Positions 1 through 9,881 of a stretch of 64,000 nucleotides of DNA are shown here, piece after piece. The DNA lies in assembly GCA_944381555.1 (NCBI GenBank), contig CALWLL010000022.1, forward strand, positions 1 through 64,000. The letters run 5' to 3'. The translations under genes were made by a program, and so were the position numbers. The DNA is from an uncultured Agathobacter sp. GTDB lineage: Bacteria; Bacillota; Clostridia; Lachnospirales; Lachnospiraceae. A model generated the notes under the pieces. The model saw nothing but the letters and a program-made list of their open reading frames with translations, was not told the origin of the DNA and ran no database searches. Each line of letters begins with the position of its first letter. The stretch's first letter is position 1.

Positions 1-1564
1 ACGGACATGCTATATGTTTTTTTATCTCCAACATTTATTAAAGCTCCTGTAGAACTTGAGAAATGTCTTTTATATATTGCCCTCAAAACTGAATAAGCAT
101 CTACTAATCCAGCACCATTCTTTTTAAATTCTTCTGTTCCTGTAACATAATGAGCCTGTGTAACCTGTTTTGCCGTTGTTGCAGCAAGTATTGCTTTAAC
201 TATATGTTGCTTTGTCTTAAGTGACGGGTAATATTCACACATTAATGCAATGGTTGCCGTCACAAGCGGTGCAGAAAAACTCGTACCCCAACATGATGTG
301 TATCTTCCTGGAGCCATCATATCCGGTTTTAATGTCCGATGCTCGCTTAACGATTGCCCCAATGAATTATAGGATGACGCATGTTCAATTATTTTTACTT
401 GTCCACCCTCATTTTTATACTCATAATATTCTATCCTATTATATGGATACTCATTTTCAACGGCACCTACTGTTATAATATTATAACCCATTGCAGGGGA
501 CCCAACTCCATAAGACCCTTCGTTTCCTGCTGAAATAACAAAATGCACATCATGATTATAAGCGATATGATCTATCCATTTATCAAAGGCAAAATATCCA
601 TTAGCGAAACCTCCATAGCCTGCCGACATATTTATTATGTTTACTCCTTGACTTAGTAACCACTCAATCCGAGAAAACGTATTCAAAATACTGCTTTCCG
701 CTCCAGTCGCATAAAACGTTGCATCTGAAGCCAAAGTTCGCATTATATTATATACATTATCTGCATGGGTGTTTGTTAAATTTTGGAATCCATCCTCCTT
801 AGTAATCTCCGTATCATCAGGAACATAATTCTCTATCTGCCCAATTTTTATCCCGTTACCCGATACAGCAAAATAATCTTTTGCATATTCCCCTCTAATA
901 ATATCAATGTTATCTTCTATCTCAGACATCGGAAGTATCCCTGTCATATCTGTTCCCGTATCATATGCGTCTTGTATTTCGTCTTCTCCTACATATTCAG
1001 CCCAAACAACCTCATCCTTCTCAACTAACTCAGCAATTTTCGTTACACTTAAATTTGCGAAAATACAAGGCGAATACTGACTCACATATGCAACAGACAT
1101 ATCTTTTGCCATAAAATTCTCCGCCACAAAATTGCCGTTATTTGCGCTATACATTGCTGTGGCCGCTTCACGTTCTGCCTCAATATACGTCTGTACATAC
1201 TCATCACTTTCATTTTCATCAACTGAAATATCTACATATGTTAATCCATTTTCTTCATAATTGTATATGGATAATCGTACCGCGACCTTACAGAATAATT
1301 TTCCCTTGTCATTTCAGCCGCATCTATGCCAGCTTCTACCGCTTTTTCGATTTCCACATCTTCAACCCAGATAATGCATGAATATTCTTCTCCAGAATCT
1401 ATGAAATCCCCAGAAACAAGTTCTTCATAAGTTACCTTCAATAAATTCAACAACACTGTACCAACTTTATCAGATGCCTCATATTCTTCAACGAAATTTA
1501 AAGGTAACTGTGTTGCCAAAATACAGCCAACTAGTAATACAGCCACTAATCTCCTTTTGTACAT
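1..1564 (-). pseudogene. S8 family (subtilisin-like) secreted serine peptidase, frameshifted and cut by the window edge
   Basis: The gene starts at 1564 with a signal-peptide-like N-terminus (MYKRRLVAVLLVGCILATQL) and reads in one frame to a stop at 1241. The homologous reading continues in another frame from about 1290 down to position 1 without a stop, so one base appears to be lost near 1255-1270. The downstream frame carries the subtilase hallmarks: oxyanion Asn in ISAGNEGS, catalytic Ser in GTSFSAP, and a His in NTHADNV. The usual first catalytic Asp sits in a segment that reads KIGQIEN, with Glu where Asp is expected. The N-terminal part (YSCIIWVEDVEIEKAVEAG) resembles the propeptide region of clostridial subtilases. 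The C-terminus lies outside the window. A sequencing error could mimic the frameshift; the family call is firm, the pseudogene status less so. Confidence 0.75.
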
Positions 1565-1745
1565 GATAACCCCCTCTTAAGTAACTTCATCTTGATAATC
1601 TTTAAAGAAGCAGAATTATCTCTTTAACTATTTATTTGCGCACAATTCTCGCTTTGTCCCCCTCAAATAGCTTGACATTTTCTCGCTTTTCTTCAAGTTT
1701 ACTGTAATTAGTGTACTCTCGCCGTAAATTTCCGTCAATATTTTT
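1565..1745 (-). promoter_or_regulatory. 5' leader of the S8 peptidase gene, copy 1 of a duplicated leader
   Basis: Read on the minus strand, this leader contains TACACTAATTACAGTA about 150 bp before the ATG, then AATTCTGCTTCTTTAAAGAT, and ends in a TTAAGAGGGGG ribosome site. The same blocks in the same order and spacing precede the LRR protein gene (3050-3212). A possible promoter is TTGACG (1733-1738), 17 bp, TACACT (1710-1715), which is only a moderate match to sigma-A. The rest of the gap to 1891 holds one terminator and no gene. Confidence 0.55.
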
Positions 1746-1805
1746 CAAAACTTTATAACAAAAACATTTTATATCTGAAAAATACCTGTCTTTAGAATTT
1801 CGCAC

Positions 1806-1837
1806 AAAAATGACCGCACAAGTGCGCGGTCATTTTT
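1806..1837 (-). terminator. Intrinsic terminator after the LRR surface protein gene
   Basis: AAAAATGACCGC pairs with GCGGTCATTTTT around an 8-base loop, a perfect 12-bp stem. On the minus strand it ends in a run of five T, 55 bp after the stop of the LRR gene at 1892. Confidence 0.85.
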
Positions 1838-1891
1838 AAGTATCTGATTATAAATCTTTATCCTGTTTATTTGACATAAGCATATCGATAT

Positions 1892-3049
1892 TTATATGTT
1901 ATTCTTTTTTCTTCTTCCATACGCTCCTACGCCTGCTAAAACCAGTAATGCACCTGCAAACAGGCTATACACTACAACGGAAGTTGCGTCACCCTTCTGT
2001 GGGACTTTTTCATCATCCGGCTGTTCTGTTGATGGTTCTTCCACAGTTTTATCGGAATACACGATTATGTATGGGCTAAAGCTGTCTGCCTCAATCTTAA
2101 TTCCGTCTTTTGATAATACGGCTGCTACCTCCTCTAGTTTATCTGTTGCAGAATCGTAGTGATATACCTTTACATCATGCTTATCAAGCGACTTTCCTTC
2201 CTCCCATGCAAATGTAATCTCTACTTTTCCGGATTGAAGTTTAACCACCTTATCATTTGCAATAAGAGAAATATCATAATAATTTGCATCTGCATCTTCT
2301 AATTTAATATTGATGGATAACAGCTTTTCTTTCAACGCGTCTGCAATAGCTTTCACAACAGAGTCAGATGCCGGCTTTATGGAAACCTTAACATCTTCCA
2401 CCTTAATGTCATCTTCAAATGCTACATCTTCTGAAACCGTAACATCTTCAATCACATCCTTAACCGTTTCATCCGGCTCTACCGGAAGCGTTTCAGGTTC
2501 AGATGGTTCTGTTGACTCTTCCGAAATTGCAACGAATGGGATATTATGGGCTACGGCATATTTGTGCGCTGCGCTATTCTCTGGGCTGTATATGGTAAGC
2601 TTATCACAGTCAAAAAATACAGGGTCTTCTCCCTCTTCTTCATAGAAATCGGTTACGCTTGATGGGATAGTTATACGCTCCAGATTCTCGCAGTAAGCAA
2701 ATGTTCCACTCTCAATACTTGTGACACCTTTTGGAATTTCTATGTCTGTAAGGCTGGTACACTCACTAAACGCATACCATCCTATACTCGTTACCTTACC
2801 GCCGCCTAACTCAGACGGAATTATCAGTTCCGTATCTGTTCCCGTCCAGCCTGTAATCGTAACATTTCCATTATCATCTATAGTGTAGGAGTATACCCCT
2901 TCACCTACTTCTTCGGTCAGTACCTCATCTGCTCTTGCAGTAATAATATCTTCATCAAAAATGTAAGATACTGCCAGTCCACTGATTACCAGACCTGCCA
3001 CAAGCATTATGCCTGCCAGTCCTTTTTGAATCCATCTTTTCATTTTCAT
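1892..3049 (-). CDS. BspA-like leucine-rich-repeat cell-surface protein with C-terminal wall/membrane anchor
   Basis: A 385-residue secreted protein. Residues 1-41 form a signal peptide with a hydrophobic core (GIMLVAGLVISGLAVSYIF). Residues about 70-135 hold LRR_5/BspA-type repeats (TSIGWYAFSECTSLTDIEIP, then TSIESGTFAYCENLERITIP), followed by the typical AHKYAVAHNIPF tail of such domains. An acidic Thr/Glu/Val-rich middle is followed by a beta-rich domain. The C-terminus has a VPQKGD motif, a hydrophobic segment (VVVYSLFAGALLVLAGVGAY) and GRRKK, the layout of a sortase signal but with Lys where Thr is usual. The ATG is preceded by AAGGAG. It is probably displayed on the cell surface for adhesion; the ligand cannot be told. 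Confidence 0.85.
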   Translation of the reverse strand: MKMKRWIQKGLAGIMLVAGLVISGLAVSYIFDEDIITARADEVLTEEVGEGVYSYTIDDNGNVTITGWTGTDTELIIPSELGGGKVTSIGWYAFSECTSLTDIEIPKGVTSIESGTFAYCENLERITIPSSVTDFYEEEGEDPVFFDCDKLTIYSPENSAAHKYAVAHNIPFVAISEESTEPSEPETLPVEPDETVKDVIEDVTVSEDVAFEDDIKVEDVKVSIKPASDSVVKAIADALKEKLLSINIKLEDADANYYDISLIANDKVVKLQSGKVEITFAWEEGKSLDKHDVKVYHYDSATDKLEEVAAVLSKDGIKIEADSFSPYIIVYSDKTVEEPSTEQPDDEKVPQKGDATSVVVYSLFAGALLVLAGVGAYGRRKKNNI

Positions 3050-3215
3050 TTTTCTCCTTCTTAAACAAAATCATCTTCGTAATCTCTAAAGAAGCAGAAT
3101 TGAATCTTGGACACCTGATTTGCTTCCGTGTTTTATCCAGCTTTAAATTATCTGATAATTCCGCTTTATCTTTACAAGATACTGTAATCAGTGTACCCCC
3201 CGAATTTGTCAACAT
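3050..3215 (-). promoter_or_regulatory. 5' leader of the LRR protein gene, copy 2 of the duplicated leader
   Basis: On the minus strand: TTGACA (3207-3212), then TACACTGATTACAGTA, AATTCTGCTTCTTTAGAGAT and a TTAAGAAGGAG ribosome site. Each block matches the leader of the S8 peptidase gene with few changes, over about 145 bp. The TTGACA is a good -35 candidate, but no strong -10 lies at 17 bp, so the exact promoter is unclear. Confidence 0.55.
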
Positions 3216-3328
3216 CTTTTCCAAATTTTTCCTATTTTTAACCATTTTGATGATTTTAGGAATTCTAATGTAACATTCGGAACCTTGCGGATGCAATTTT
3301 CTTCTAGAAAAATTCACGTTCTATACTA

Positions 3329-3799
3329 TTAGATTTTCTTTCCATTCAACACGCTTTCCACCAGTTTATCCCCTTCATATCGTAGCTTTAAGGAGAAAAA
3401 CTCCGCGCCTTGCTCCAGTAAGCGGAAAAATATCTTATCGCCTTCCCAGATAGGCAAATGATAAACTTTCGACTTCTTTACCCATTCCAGATTTCCTTCA
3501 CTGCACTCTGTCATCTCTCCCGCATAATCGTCTGCCGTATATAAAAACATATACTCCGTCTGCTGCACATCCGTCACAAAGGTAATGATGCCTCTTAGCT
3601 TCCATGCCTTCAGTTCTAGGCCTGTTTCTTCACGGACTTCACGAAGCAGACACTCTTCGGGCGATTCTCCCTCCTCAAAGTGTCCGCCTACGCCAACCCA
3701 TTTATCTTTGTTGATGTCCTTTTCCTTTTTTACGCGGTGCATCATCAGGTAGCTGTCATCCTTTTCTATATAACAAAGCGTTGTTAAGTTGTTTCGCAT
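3329..3799 (-). CDS. NUDIX hydrolase (MutT-like)
   Basis: A 156-residue NUDIX hydrolase. The Nudix box occupies residues 38-60 (GGHFEEGESPEEC followed by LLREVREETGL), with all metal-binding glutamates present. The N-terminus (MRNNLTTLCYIEKDDSYLMM) and HRVKKEKDINKDKWVGVGG are typical of 8-oxo-dGTP diphosphatase-like proteins, which remove damaged nucleotides. The substrate cannot be settled from sequence. It lies 9 bp after uvrA on the same strand, so it is probably the third gene of an uvrB-uvrA-nudix operon, which fits a DNA-damage role. Confidence 0.85.
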   Translation of the reverse strand: MRNNLTTLCYIEKDDSYLMMHRVKKEKDINKDKWVGVGGHFEEGESPEECLLREVREETGLELKAWKLRGIITFVTDVQQTEYMFLYTADDYAGEMTECSEGNLEWVKKSKVYHLPIWEGDKIFFRLLEQGAEFFSLKLRYEGDKLVESVLNGKKI

Positions 3800-3808
3800 A
3801 TGGTTCTC

Positions 3809-6646
3809 CTACTTTTCCAAATATGGCTTTAAGAATTGTCCGGTATAACTTTCCGGCACCCGGCATATCTCTTCCGGTGTGCCCTGTGCAATGACAGTTC
3901 CGCCTCCGTCGCCGCCTTCCGGTCCCATATCGATGATATAGTCTGCGGTTTTAATTACATCCAGATTATGCTCAATTACGACCACCGTATTGCCATCCTC
4001 CGCAAGCCTGTGAAGAATCTCAACCAGCTTGTGAACATCCGCAAAATGAAGTCCCGTTGTAGGCTCGTCCAGAATATAAATCGTCTTTCCGGTACTCTTG
4101 CGGCTAAGCTCCGTAGCAAGTTTAATCCTCTGTGCTTCACCGCCGGACAATTCCGTTGAGGGCTGTCCTAATTTTACATAGCCTAATCCTACATCATAAA
4201 GTGTCTGTATCTTACGGAGTACGGTTGGAACATTCTTAAAAAATTCCACCGCATCTTCCACTGTCATGTCCAGAATGTCATAGATACTCTTGCCTTTATA
4301 TTTTACCTCAAGCGTTTCCCGGTTATAGCGTTTTCCTCCGCAGACTTCACACGGCACATATACATCCGGCAGGAAATGCATCTCTATCTTTAAGATACCG
4401 TCCCCGCTGCACGCCTCACAACGTCCGCCCTTTACGTTAAAGCTGAAACGTCCCTTCTTATAACCTCTCGCTTTTGCATCAGGAGTTGCGGCAAACAAAT
4501 CGCGGATCATATCAAACACACCTGTATAGGTGGCAGGGTTGGAGCGAGGGGTTCTTCCAATCGGCGACTGGTCAATATCTATTACCTTGTCCAACTGCTC
4601 TAAGCCTAGAATATCGTCATGTTTTCCCGGAATGCATCTTGCACGGTTTAAGCTTCTTGCCAGATGTTTATACAGAATCTCATTTGTAAGAGAGCTCTTG
4701 CCGGAACCGGATACCCCCGTAATGCAGACCATGACACCCAGAGGAATATCCACATCGATATTTTTTAAGTTATTTTCCCTTGCACCTTTTATGGTAATAA
4801 ATCCGACAGGTTCTTTCCGCTTATCCGGAACCGGAATCTTCATCCGTCCGCTAAGGTACGCCCCCGTCAGAGAATCCTTACATTTCATAATATCGTTTAC
4901 CGTGCCGGCAGCAACGACTTCCCCGCCATGAATACCCGCCCTTGGGCCAATATCTACAATATAATCTGCTGCACGCATGGTATCTTCATCATGCTCGACA
5001 ACCACAAGTGTGTTGCCTAAGTCCTTTAAGTTCTTTAACGCACCTAACAATTTATCATTATCTCTCTGGTGCAGACCGATACTTGGTTCATCTAAAATAT
5101 AGGCAACGCCAACAAGACCTGAGCCAATCTGCGTAGCCAGACGGATACGCTGTGCTTCTCCGCCGGATAAAGTTGCAGTCGCACGGGTCAGCGTCAGGTA
5201 TTCCAGCCCCACTTCTTTTAGAAATCCCACACGCGCCTTAATCTCTTTTAGAATCTGCGCCCCAATCAGCTCCTGCTGTCTGGTGAGTCTCATTTCCTCT
5301 AAAAATGCACACAATTCCTTTACCGACAGGGATGTCATCTCATAAATATTCTTATCCGCAACCGTAACCGCCAGAGAGGAACGTTTTAAACGCTGTCCTT
5401 TGCAGCACTCACACGGTGAAATACGCATAAACTGCTCATATTCTGCTTTCATGGTTTCCGAGAACGTCTCCCGGTATCGGCGCTGTACATTTTTAATCAG
5501 CCCTTCCCAGTTCAAATCGTATACGCCTTCGCCACGCTGTCCCTTATAGTGAACCTTAAGGATTCGTCCATCTCCGCCGTTGATAAACATATCCTGAATA
5601 TCTGCCGGCAAATCCCGATATGGGGTGTCCAAATCAAATCCATAGCCTTCGGACAAGGCGCGCAAAGTAGCATAGGTATAGCTGGACGGGTCTGTACTTG
5701 ACTGCCAGCCCAATACCTGAACCGCACCCTCGGAAATTGCAAGAGACTTGTCCGGAATCATAAGTTCTTCATCAAATTCCATCTTATACCCCAAACCAAA
5801 ACAGGTCGGGCAGGCTCCGAAAGGATTATTGAATGAAAAGCTTCTCGGCTCTACTTCATCAATACTTACGCCGCAATCCGGACACGCAAAATTCTGGGAG
5901 AATGTCATAGGTTCCCCACCAATTATATCCACAATCGCGTTGCCCTCTGTTAAATCAAACACATTTTCCAAAGAATCCGCAAGCCTCTTTTCGATTCCTT
6001 CTTTTACTACAAGGCGGTCTACGACAATATTTATGTTGTGCTTGATATTCTTGTCCAGTTTAATCTCTTCGGAAAGCTCATATTGGTTCCCGTCCACAAT
6101 CACACGGACATAACCGCTTTTCTTTGCCTTTTCAAACAGCTTTTCATGCTGTCCCTTTCGTCCGCGCACCACCGGAGCAAGAATTTGCAATTTGGTCTTC
6201 TCCGGAAGCTGCATAACAGCATCCACCATCTGGTCAATGGTCTGCTTTGTAATCGCGCGTCCGCATTCCGGACAGTGCGGAATACCGATTCTTGCGTACA
6301 GCAGACGGAAGTAGTCATAGATTTCCGTAACCGTTCCAACTGTAGAGCGGGGATTCCTGTTGGTAGATTTCTGGTCAATGGAAATCGCCGGCGGAAGTCC
6401 TTCAATGCTCTCTACATTCGGCTTTTCCATCTGCCCCAAAAACTGTCTTGCATAAGAAGACAAGGACTCCATATATCTTCTTTGCCCCTCTGCATAAATC
6501 GTATCAAAGGCAAGAGAGGATTTCCCCGAACCGGATAAGCCCGTCAGAACGACAAACTCATCTCTCGGAATATCAATGTCAATTTCTTTCAAATTGTGCT
6601 CACTGGCACCTCGAATCTTAATGTATTTTCTTTCTTTTCTGGCCAT
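3809..6646 (-). CDS. uvrA: Excinuclease ABC subunit A
   Basis: A 945-residue UvrA, full length for the family. It is the damage-sensing ATPase of nucleotide excision repair and hands DNA to UvrB. Two ABC ATPase modules are visible: Walker [13 protein letters not shown] near residue 36 and [13 protein letters not shown] in the second half, with signatures [12 protein letters not shown] and [12 protein letters not shown]. Zinc-binding Cys pairs appear as CPECG, CPDCG and CEACSGDG...CEVCGG. The start ATG overlaps the stop of uvrB by one base (TAATG), indicating translational coupling. The NUDIX gene follows 9 bp downstream. Confidence 0.98.
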   Translation of the reverse strand: MARKERKYIKIRGASEHNLKEIDIDIPRDEFVVLTGLSGSGKSSLAFDTIYAEGQRRYMESLSSYARQFLGQMEKPNVESIEGLPPAISIDQKSTNRNPRSTVGTVTEIYDYFRLLYARIGIPHCPECGRAITKQTIDQMVDAVMQLPEKTKLQILAPVVRGRKGQHEKLFEKAKKSGYVRVIVDGNQYELSEEIKLDKNIKHNINIVVDRLVVKEGIEKRLADSLENVFDLTEGNAIVDIIGGEPMTFSQNFACPDCGVSIDEVEPRSFSFNNPFGACPTCFGLGYKMEFDEELMIPDKSLAISEGAVQVLGWQSSTDPSSYTYATLRALSEGYGFDLDTPYRDLPADIQDMFINGGDGRILKVHYKGQRGEGVYDLNWEGLIKNVQRRYRETFSETMKAEYEQFMRISPCECCKGQRLKRSSLAVTVADKNIYEMTSLSVKELCAFLEEMRLTRQQELIGAQILKEIKARVGFLKEVGLEYLTLTRATATLSGGEAQRIRLATQIGSGLVGVAYILDEPSIGLHQRDNDKLLGALKNLKDLGNTLVVVEHDEDTMRAADYIVDIGPRAGIHGGEVVAAGTVNDIMKCKDSLTGAYLSGRMKIPVPDKRKEPVGFITIKGARENNLKNIDVDIPLGVMVCITGVSGSGKSSLTNEILYKHLARSLNRARCIPGKHDDILGLEQLDKVIDIDQSPIGRTPRSNPATYTGVFDMIRDLFAATPDAKARGYKKGRFSFNVKGGRCEACSGDGILKIEMHFLPDVYVPCEVCGGKRYNRETLEVKYKGKSIYDILDMTVEDAVEFFKNVPTVLRKIQTLYDVGLGYVKLGQPSTELSGGEAQRIKLATELSRKSTGKTIYILDEPTTGLHFADVHKLVEILHRLAEDGNTVVVIEHNLDVIKTADYIIDMGPEGGDGGGTVIAQGTPEEICRVPESYTGQFLKPYLEK

Positions 6647-8628
6647 TATAAGTCCCTCAACATATTCTTAAGCGTTATCATCTTATCTCTATATTCCGCC
6701 GCAGCCTCAAAGTTAAGTTCTGCCGCAGCCTTCTGCATTTTCTTCTGAATATCGGCAATCGTTTTTTCAAGTTCCGCTTTGCTCATGGATTCCGGGTCTT
6801 TTGCATACTTCATCTCGTCCGCAGCAACCTTCTTGGAAATTGCAATCAGTTCACGCACAGACTTTCTGATGGTCTGCGGCGTAATGCCATGTGCTTTGTT
6901 ATACGCCTCCTGCACACCCCTGCGGCGCTCTGTTTCCTCGATTGCCACACACATTGAGTCAGTGATTTTGTCTGCATACATGATGACATGCCCCTCACTG
7001 TTGCGGGCCGCACGCCCAATAGTCTGAATCAGGGAGGTCTCCGAACGCAGGAACCCTTCCTTATCCGCATCTAAGATTGCAACAAGTGTAATCTCGGGTA
7101 TATCCAGCCCCTCACGAAGCAGGTTAATACCAACAAGCACGTCAAATACATCCAGACGAAGATCCCGTATGATTTCCTGACGTTCTAAGGTGTCTATGTC
7201 GGAATGTAAATATTTCACACGGATTCCCACTTCACTCATATAGCGGGTTAAATCCTCTGCCATGCGCTTTGTTAAGGTCGTAATCAGCACCTTATTATGA
7301 TTTGCGACTTCTTTATGAACCTCTCCGATCAAATCATCAATCTGGCCCTCCACCGGACGCACGCTTATCTTCGGATCAAGAAGTCCCGTCGGACGGATAA
7401 TCTGTTCCACACGAAGCATTTCGTGATTTGCCTCATACTCTCCCGGAGTTGCCGATACAAACAGCATCTGGTCTATCTTTCCTTCGAATTCTTCAAAATT
7501 AAGCGGTCTGTTATCCAATGCCGATGGCAGGCGGAATCCATAATCTACCAGCGTCGTCTTGCGCGAACGGTCTCCGGCGTACATCCCCCGAATCTGCGGA
7601 ATAGAGATATGAGACTCGTCTACGATAATCAGAAAATCCTTCGGAAAATAATCGATTAAGGTCTCCGGCATAGCTCCTTTTGGTCTTCCCGCAAGATGTC
7701 GGGAATAGTTTTCGATTCCGCTGCAAAAACCGGTTTCTTTTAACATTTCTATATCAAAATTAGTGCGCTCCGCAATTCGCTGCGCCTCAATCAATTTGTC
7801 TTCGCCTTTAAAAAACTTCACACGTTCTGCCAGTTCTTCTTCAATCCTGTCACAAGCCGCATGAATCTTCTCCATCGGAACTACATAATGAGATGCAGGA
7901 AAAACAGCACAATGGCTTAGCTGCACAAGAATCTCTCCCGTCATTACGTCAATCTCCGTAATCCGTTCAATCTCGTCCCCGAAAAACTCCACACGGACCG
8001 CTTTATCCGTATTGTTGGCAGGAAAAATCTCCAGCACATCCCCGTGTACACGGAAGGTACCGCGTTTGAAATCCATCTCATTTCTGGTATACTGCATATC
8101 AATCAGACTGCGTACCACATCATCCCTGTCAATTTCCATTCCCGGGCGCAGAGATACCATCATATTCATGTAGTCATCAGGACTTCCGATGCCATAAATA
8201 CAGGAAACCGATGCCACAATGATGACATCCTTTCTCTCTGCCATAGCCGCCGTCGCGGACAGACGCAATTTATCAATTTCGTCATTGATAGACGAATCCT
8301 TGGCAATATACGTATCCGATGACGGAACATAAGCTTCCGGCTGGTAATAATCGTAGTAGGACACAAAATATTCTACCGCATTTTCGGGAAAAAATTCCTT
8401 CATCTCGCCGTAGAGCTGCGCTGCTAAAGTCTTGTTATGGGAAATAATCAGCGTAGGCTTATTCAGTTGCGCAATGACGTTTGCCATCGTAAAAGTTTTA
8501 CCGGAACCCGTAACGCCAAGTAATGTCTGAAACTGGTTTCCTTCCTTAAATCCTCGAACCAAATCTTCTATCGCCTTCGGCTGGTCGCCTGTAGGTTTGT
8601 ATTCTGATACTAATTCAAAATGATTCAT
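6646..8628 (-). CDS. uvrB: Excinuclease ABC subunit B
   Basis: A 660-residue UvrB from the ATG at 8628, chosen because AAGGAG lies 10 bases upstream and the protein then begins [16 protein letters not shown] as in the family; an ATG at 8658 would add ten residues. Visible elements are Walker [13 protein letters not shown], the DNA-clamping beta-hairpin ([12 protein letters not shown]), DESH box, motif [11 protein letters not shown], and a C-terminal UVR coiled coil ([17 protein letters not shown]) that contacts UvrC. It verifies damage and loads UvrC. It is the first gene of the operon behind a LexA-type operator. Confidence 0.97.
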   Translation of the reverse strand: MNHFELVSEYKPTGDQPKAIEDLVRGFKEGNQFQTLLGVTGSGKTFTMANVIAQLNKPTLIISHNKTLAAQLYGEMKEFFPENAVEYFVSYYDYYQPEAYVPSSDTYIAKDSSINDEIDKLRLSATAAMAERKDVIIVASVSCIYGIGSPDDYMNMMVSLRPGMEIDRDDVVRSLIDMQYTRNEMDFKRGTFRVHGDVLEIFPANNTDKAVRVEFFGDEIERITEIDVMTGEILVQLSHCAVFPASHYVVPMEKIHAACDRIEEELAERVKFFKGEDKLIEAQRIAERTNFDIEMLKETGFCSGIENYSRHLAGRPKGAMPETLIDYFPKDFLIIVDESHISIPQIRGMYAGDRSRKTTLVDYGFRLPSALDNRPLNFEEFEGKIDQMLFVSATPGEYEANHEMLRVEQIIRPTGLLDPKISVRPVEGQIDDLIGEVHKEVANHNKVLITTLTKRMAEDLTRYMSEVGIRVKYLHSDIDTLERQEIIRDLRLDVFDVLVGINLLREGLDIPEITLVAILDADKEGFLRSETSLIQTIGRAARNSEGHVIMYADKITDSMCVAIEETERRRGVQEAYNKAHGITPQTIRKSVRELIAISKKVAADEMKYAKDPESMSKAELEKTIADIQKKMQKAAAELNFEAAAEYRDKMITLKNMLRDL

Positions 8629-8768
8629 GATTTCATTTCTCCTTTTCACGTAAGTCAATAATTTTATGTATCAAAATCGCTCTGATATAATCTATCCTGC
8701 TTCACACGATACGCCTCAAATTGCTTTCAAATTATAATGATTTGTATTATAGATTTTCCCATCTGAAT

Positions 8769-8795
8769 CAGTTATTCGAAATTTTCGAATAACTG
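8769..8795. repeat. Perfect 27-bp palindrome in the uvrB leader
   Basis: CAGTTATTCGAAA (8769-8781) and TTTCGAATAACTG (8783-8795) are exact inverted copies around a single central base. It lies about 20-45 bp after the predicted -10 of the uvrB promoter, within the transcribed leader, and has no T-run. It may be a repressor site or an mRNA hairpin. Confidence 0.7.
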
Positions 8796-8816
8796 AGAAC
8801 TATTATAACCTTTATT

Positions 8817-8858
8817 AGTATACCACATACTATTTCAAATGTACAGAACAAACGTTCT
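8817..8858 (-). promoter_or_regulatory. uvrBA promoter with LexA/SOS operator
   Basis: On the minus strand the extended -10 TGGTATACT (TATACT at 8817-8822) is preceded at 17 bp by TGTACA (8840-8845). Directly upstream, AGAACAAACGTTCT (8845-8858) is a perfect palindrome in its GAAC-N4-GTTC core, matching the Gram-positive LexA box. This indicates SOS induction of uvrB-uvrA. Between here and 8628 I see only the palindrome, and to 9012 only a weak terminator. Confidence 0.8.
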
Positions 8859-8872
8859 TCTCTTTAAAGAGT

Positions 8873-8903
8873 AAAGGACTGTTGCAACACAACAGCCCCA
8901 TAA
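8873..8903 (-). terminator. Weak terminator after the amidohydrolase gene
   Basis: On the minus strand GGGCTGTTG pairs with CAACAGTCC around a 5-base loop, followed by TTTACTCTTT. The T-run is broken, so termination may be partial. It lies just upstream of the uvrB promoter and insulates it. Confidence 0.45.
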
Positions 8904-9012
8904 AACCTTATTTATTCAATCTAACAGGATTTCACAATCTTTTTATACTTCTCTGCAGCCTTTCCATATTATAAGGCGCAACATGAAGAGTCTTTGCACT
9001 AACTCTCTAGCG

Positions 9013-9786
9013 TTACCCCAACAACCGCTCTGCATTCTTGTAAAAAATCAAATCTTTTGCTTCTTCCGAAATATGCTCAAATTCTACTGCCTTTACATAC
9101 ATATAAGGATTTGTAATCGGATAGTCCGTTCCAAACAAAAATTTCTCTGCCCCAACCATATCTACGCCATGCTTTAGCATTCCGTACCGGAACAATCCCG
9201 TTCCCGACAAGTCCAGATACGCATTCGGGTATTTTTTCAAACGTTCTAAATGCAGCGGATATTTATCCCTGTCATTCGGATGTGCCGCGACAAAGGTTAC
9301 CTTCGGATGATTTTTGATCATTTTCTCCATCTGCGCGTCATCCATAGAATGATAGCTTACAATCATCCCAAACTCTCCTGCCACATCCAGAATCTCTCCA
9401 AGCTCTCTGCATGAATAGTCAGACCATTCCTGCATATACGGAACCAGTTCTCCGACCAGCTTTACACCTTGTGTCTTTGCAAATTCCAGTTCCTCGCACG
9501 ACTCCTTTACATATGCCGGATGCACATGCACCCCGGGAATATAAAAGTCCCCCCATTTATCCCGCAGCTTAAGTGCATGACGATTAAGGGTCTGAATGGC
9601 TTCAAACCCTTCCGAAATCTTAGTTCCCGCACTGTTTATAACAGAACCGCATACCGTTGTAATTCCCGCGCTTTGCATATCCTTTACAAACAAGTCATTC
9701 TCAAAGGAAAGACTCTGCTTGTAAAAGCACATGTTTTCCTCCTCTTCTACGAATGGATGTACATGAAAATCTATTATTTTTCTCAT
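9013..9786 (-). CDS. Amidohydrolase family 2 metal-dependent hydrolase
   Basis: A 257-residue TIM-barrel amidohydrolase. The metal-binding H-x-H is at residues 8-10 (IDFHVHPF); further ligand candidates are the His of VSYHSMDD, the His of VAAHPNDRD and the Asp of LFGTDYPI, in the usual order for PF04909. Members hydrolyse or decarboxylate small cyclic or carboxylated substrates; nothing here identifies the substrate. It appears to be a single-gene unit, with a weak terminator downstream and 95 bp to the next gene. Confidence 0.85.
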   Translation of the reverse strand: MRKIIDFHVHPFVEEEENMCFYKQSLSFENDLFVKDMQSAGITTVCGSVINSAGTKISEGFEAIQTLNRHALKLRDKWGDFYIPGVHVHPAYVKESCEELEFAKTQGVKLVGELVPYMQEWSDYSCRELGEILDVAGEFGMIVSYHSMDDAQMEKMIKNHPKVTFVAAHPNDRDKYPLHLERLKKYPNAYLDLSGTGLFRYGMLKHGVDMVGAEKFLFGTDYPITNPYMYVKAVEFEHISEEAKDLIFYKNAERLLG

Positions 9787-9881
9787 TTCATTCTCACCTG
9801 CATATTTTTTTAGTATTTTATCATCCTTCTCCTTTGGTGTCTACCCAGAGAATCCTGCCTGTTCAAATCTCAAAATACCTG

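Noticed and set aside
2955..3317. Open frame of 120 codons upstream of and overlapping the LRR gene start
   Set aside because: It runs through the duplicated leader and then the LRR gene in another frame, has no ribosome site and shows no protein-like pattern.
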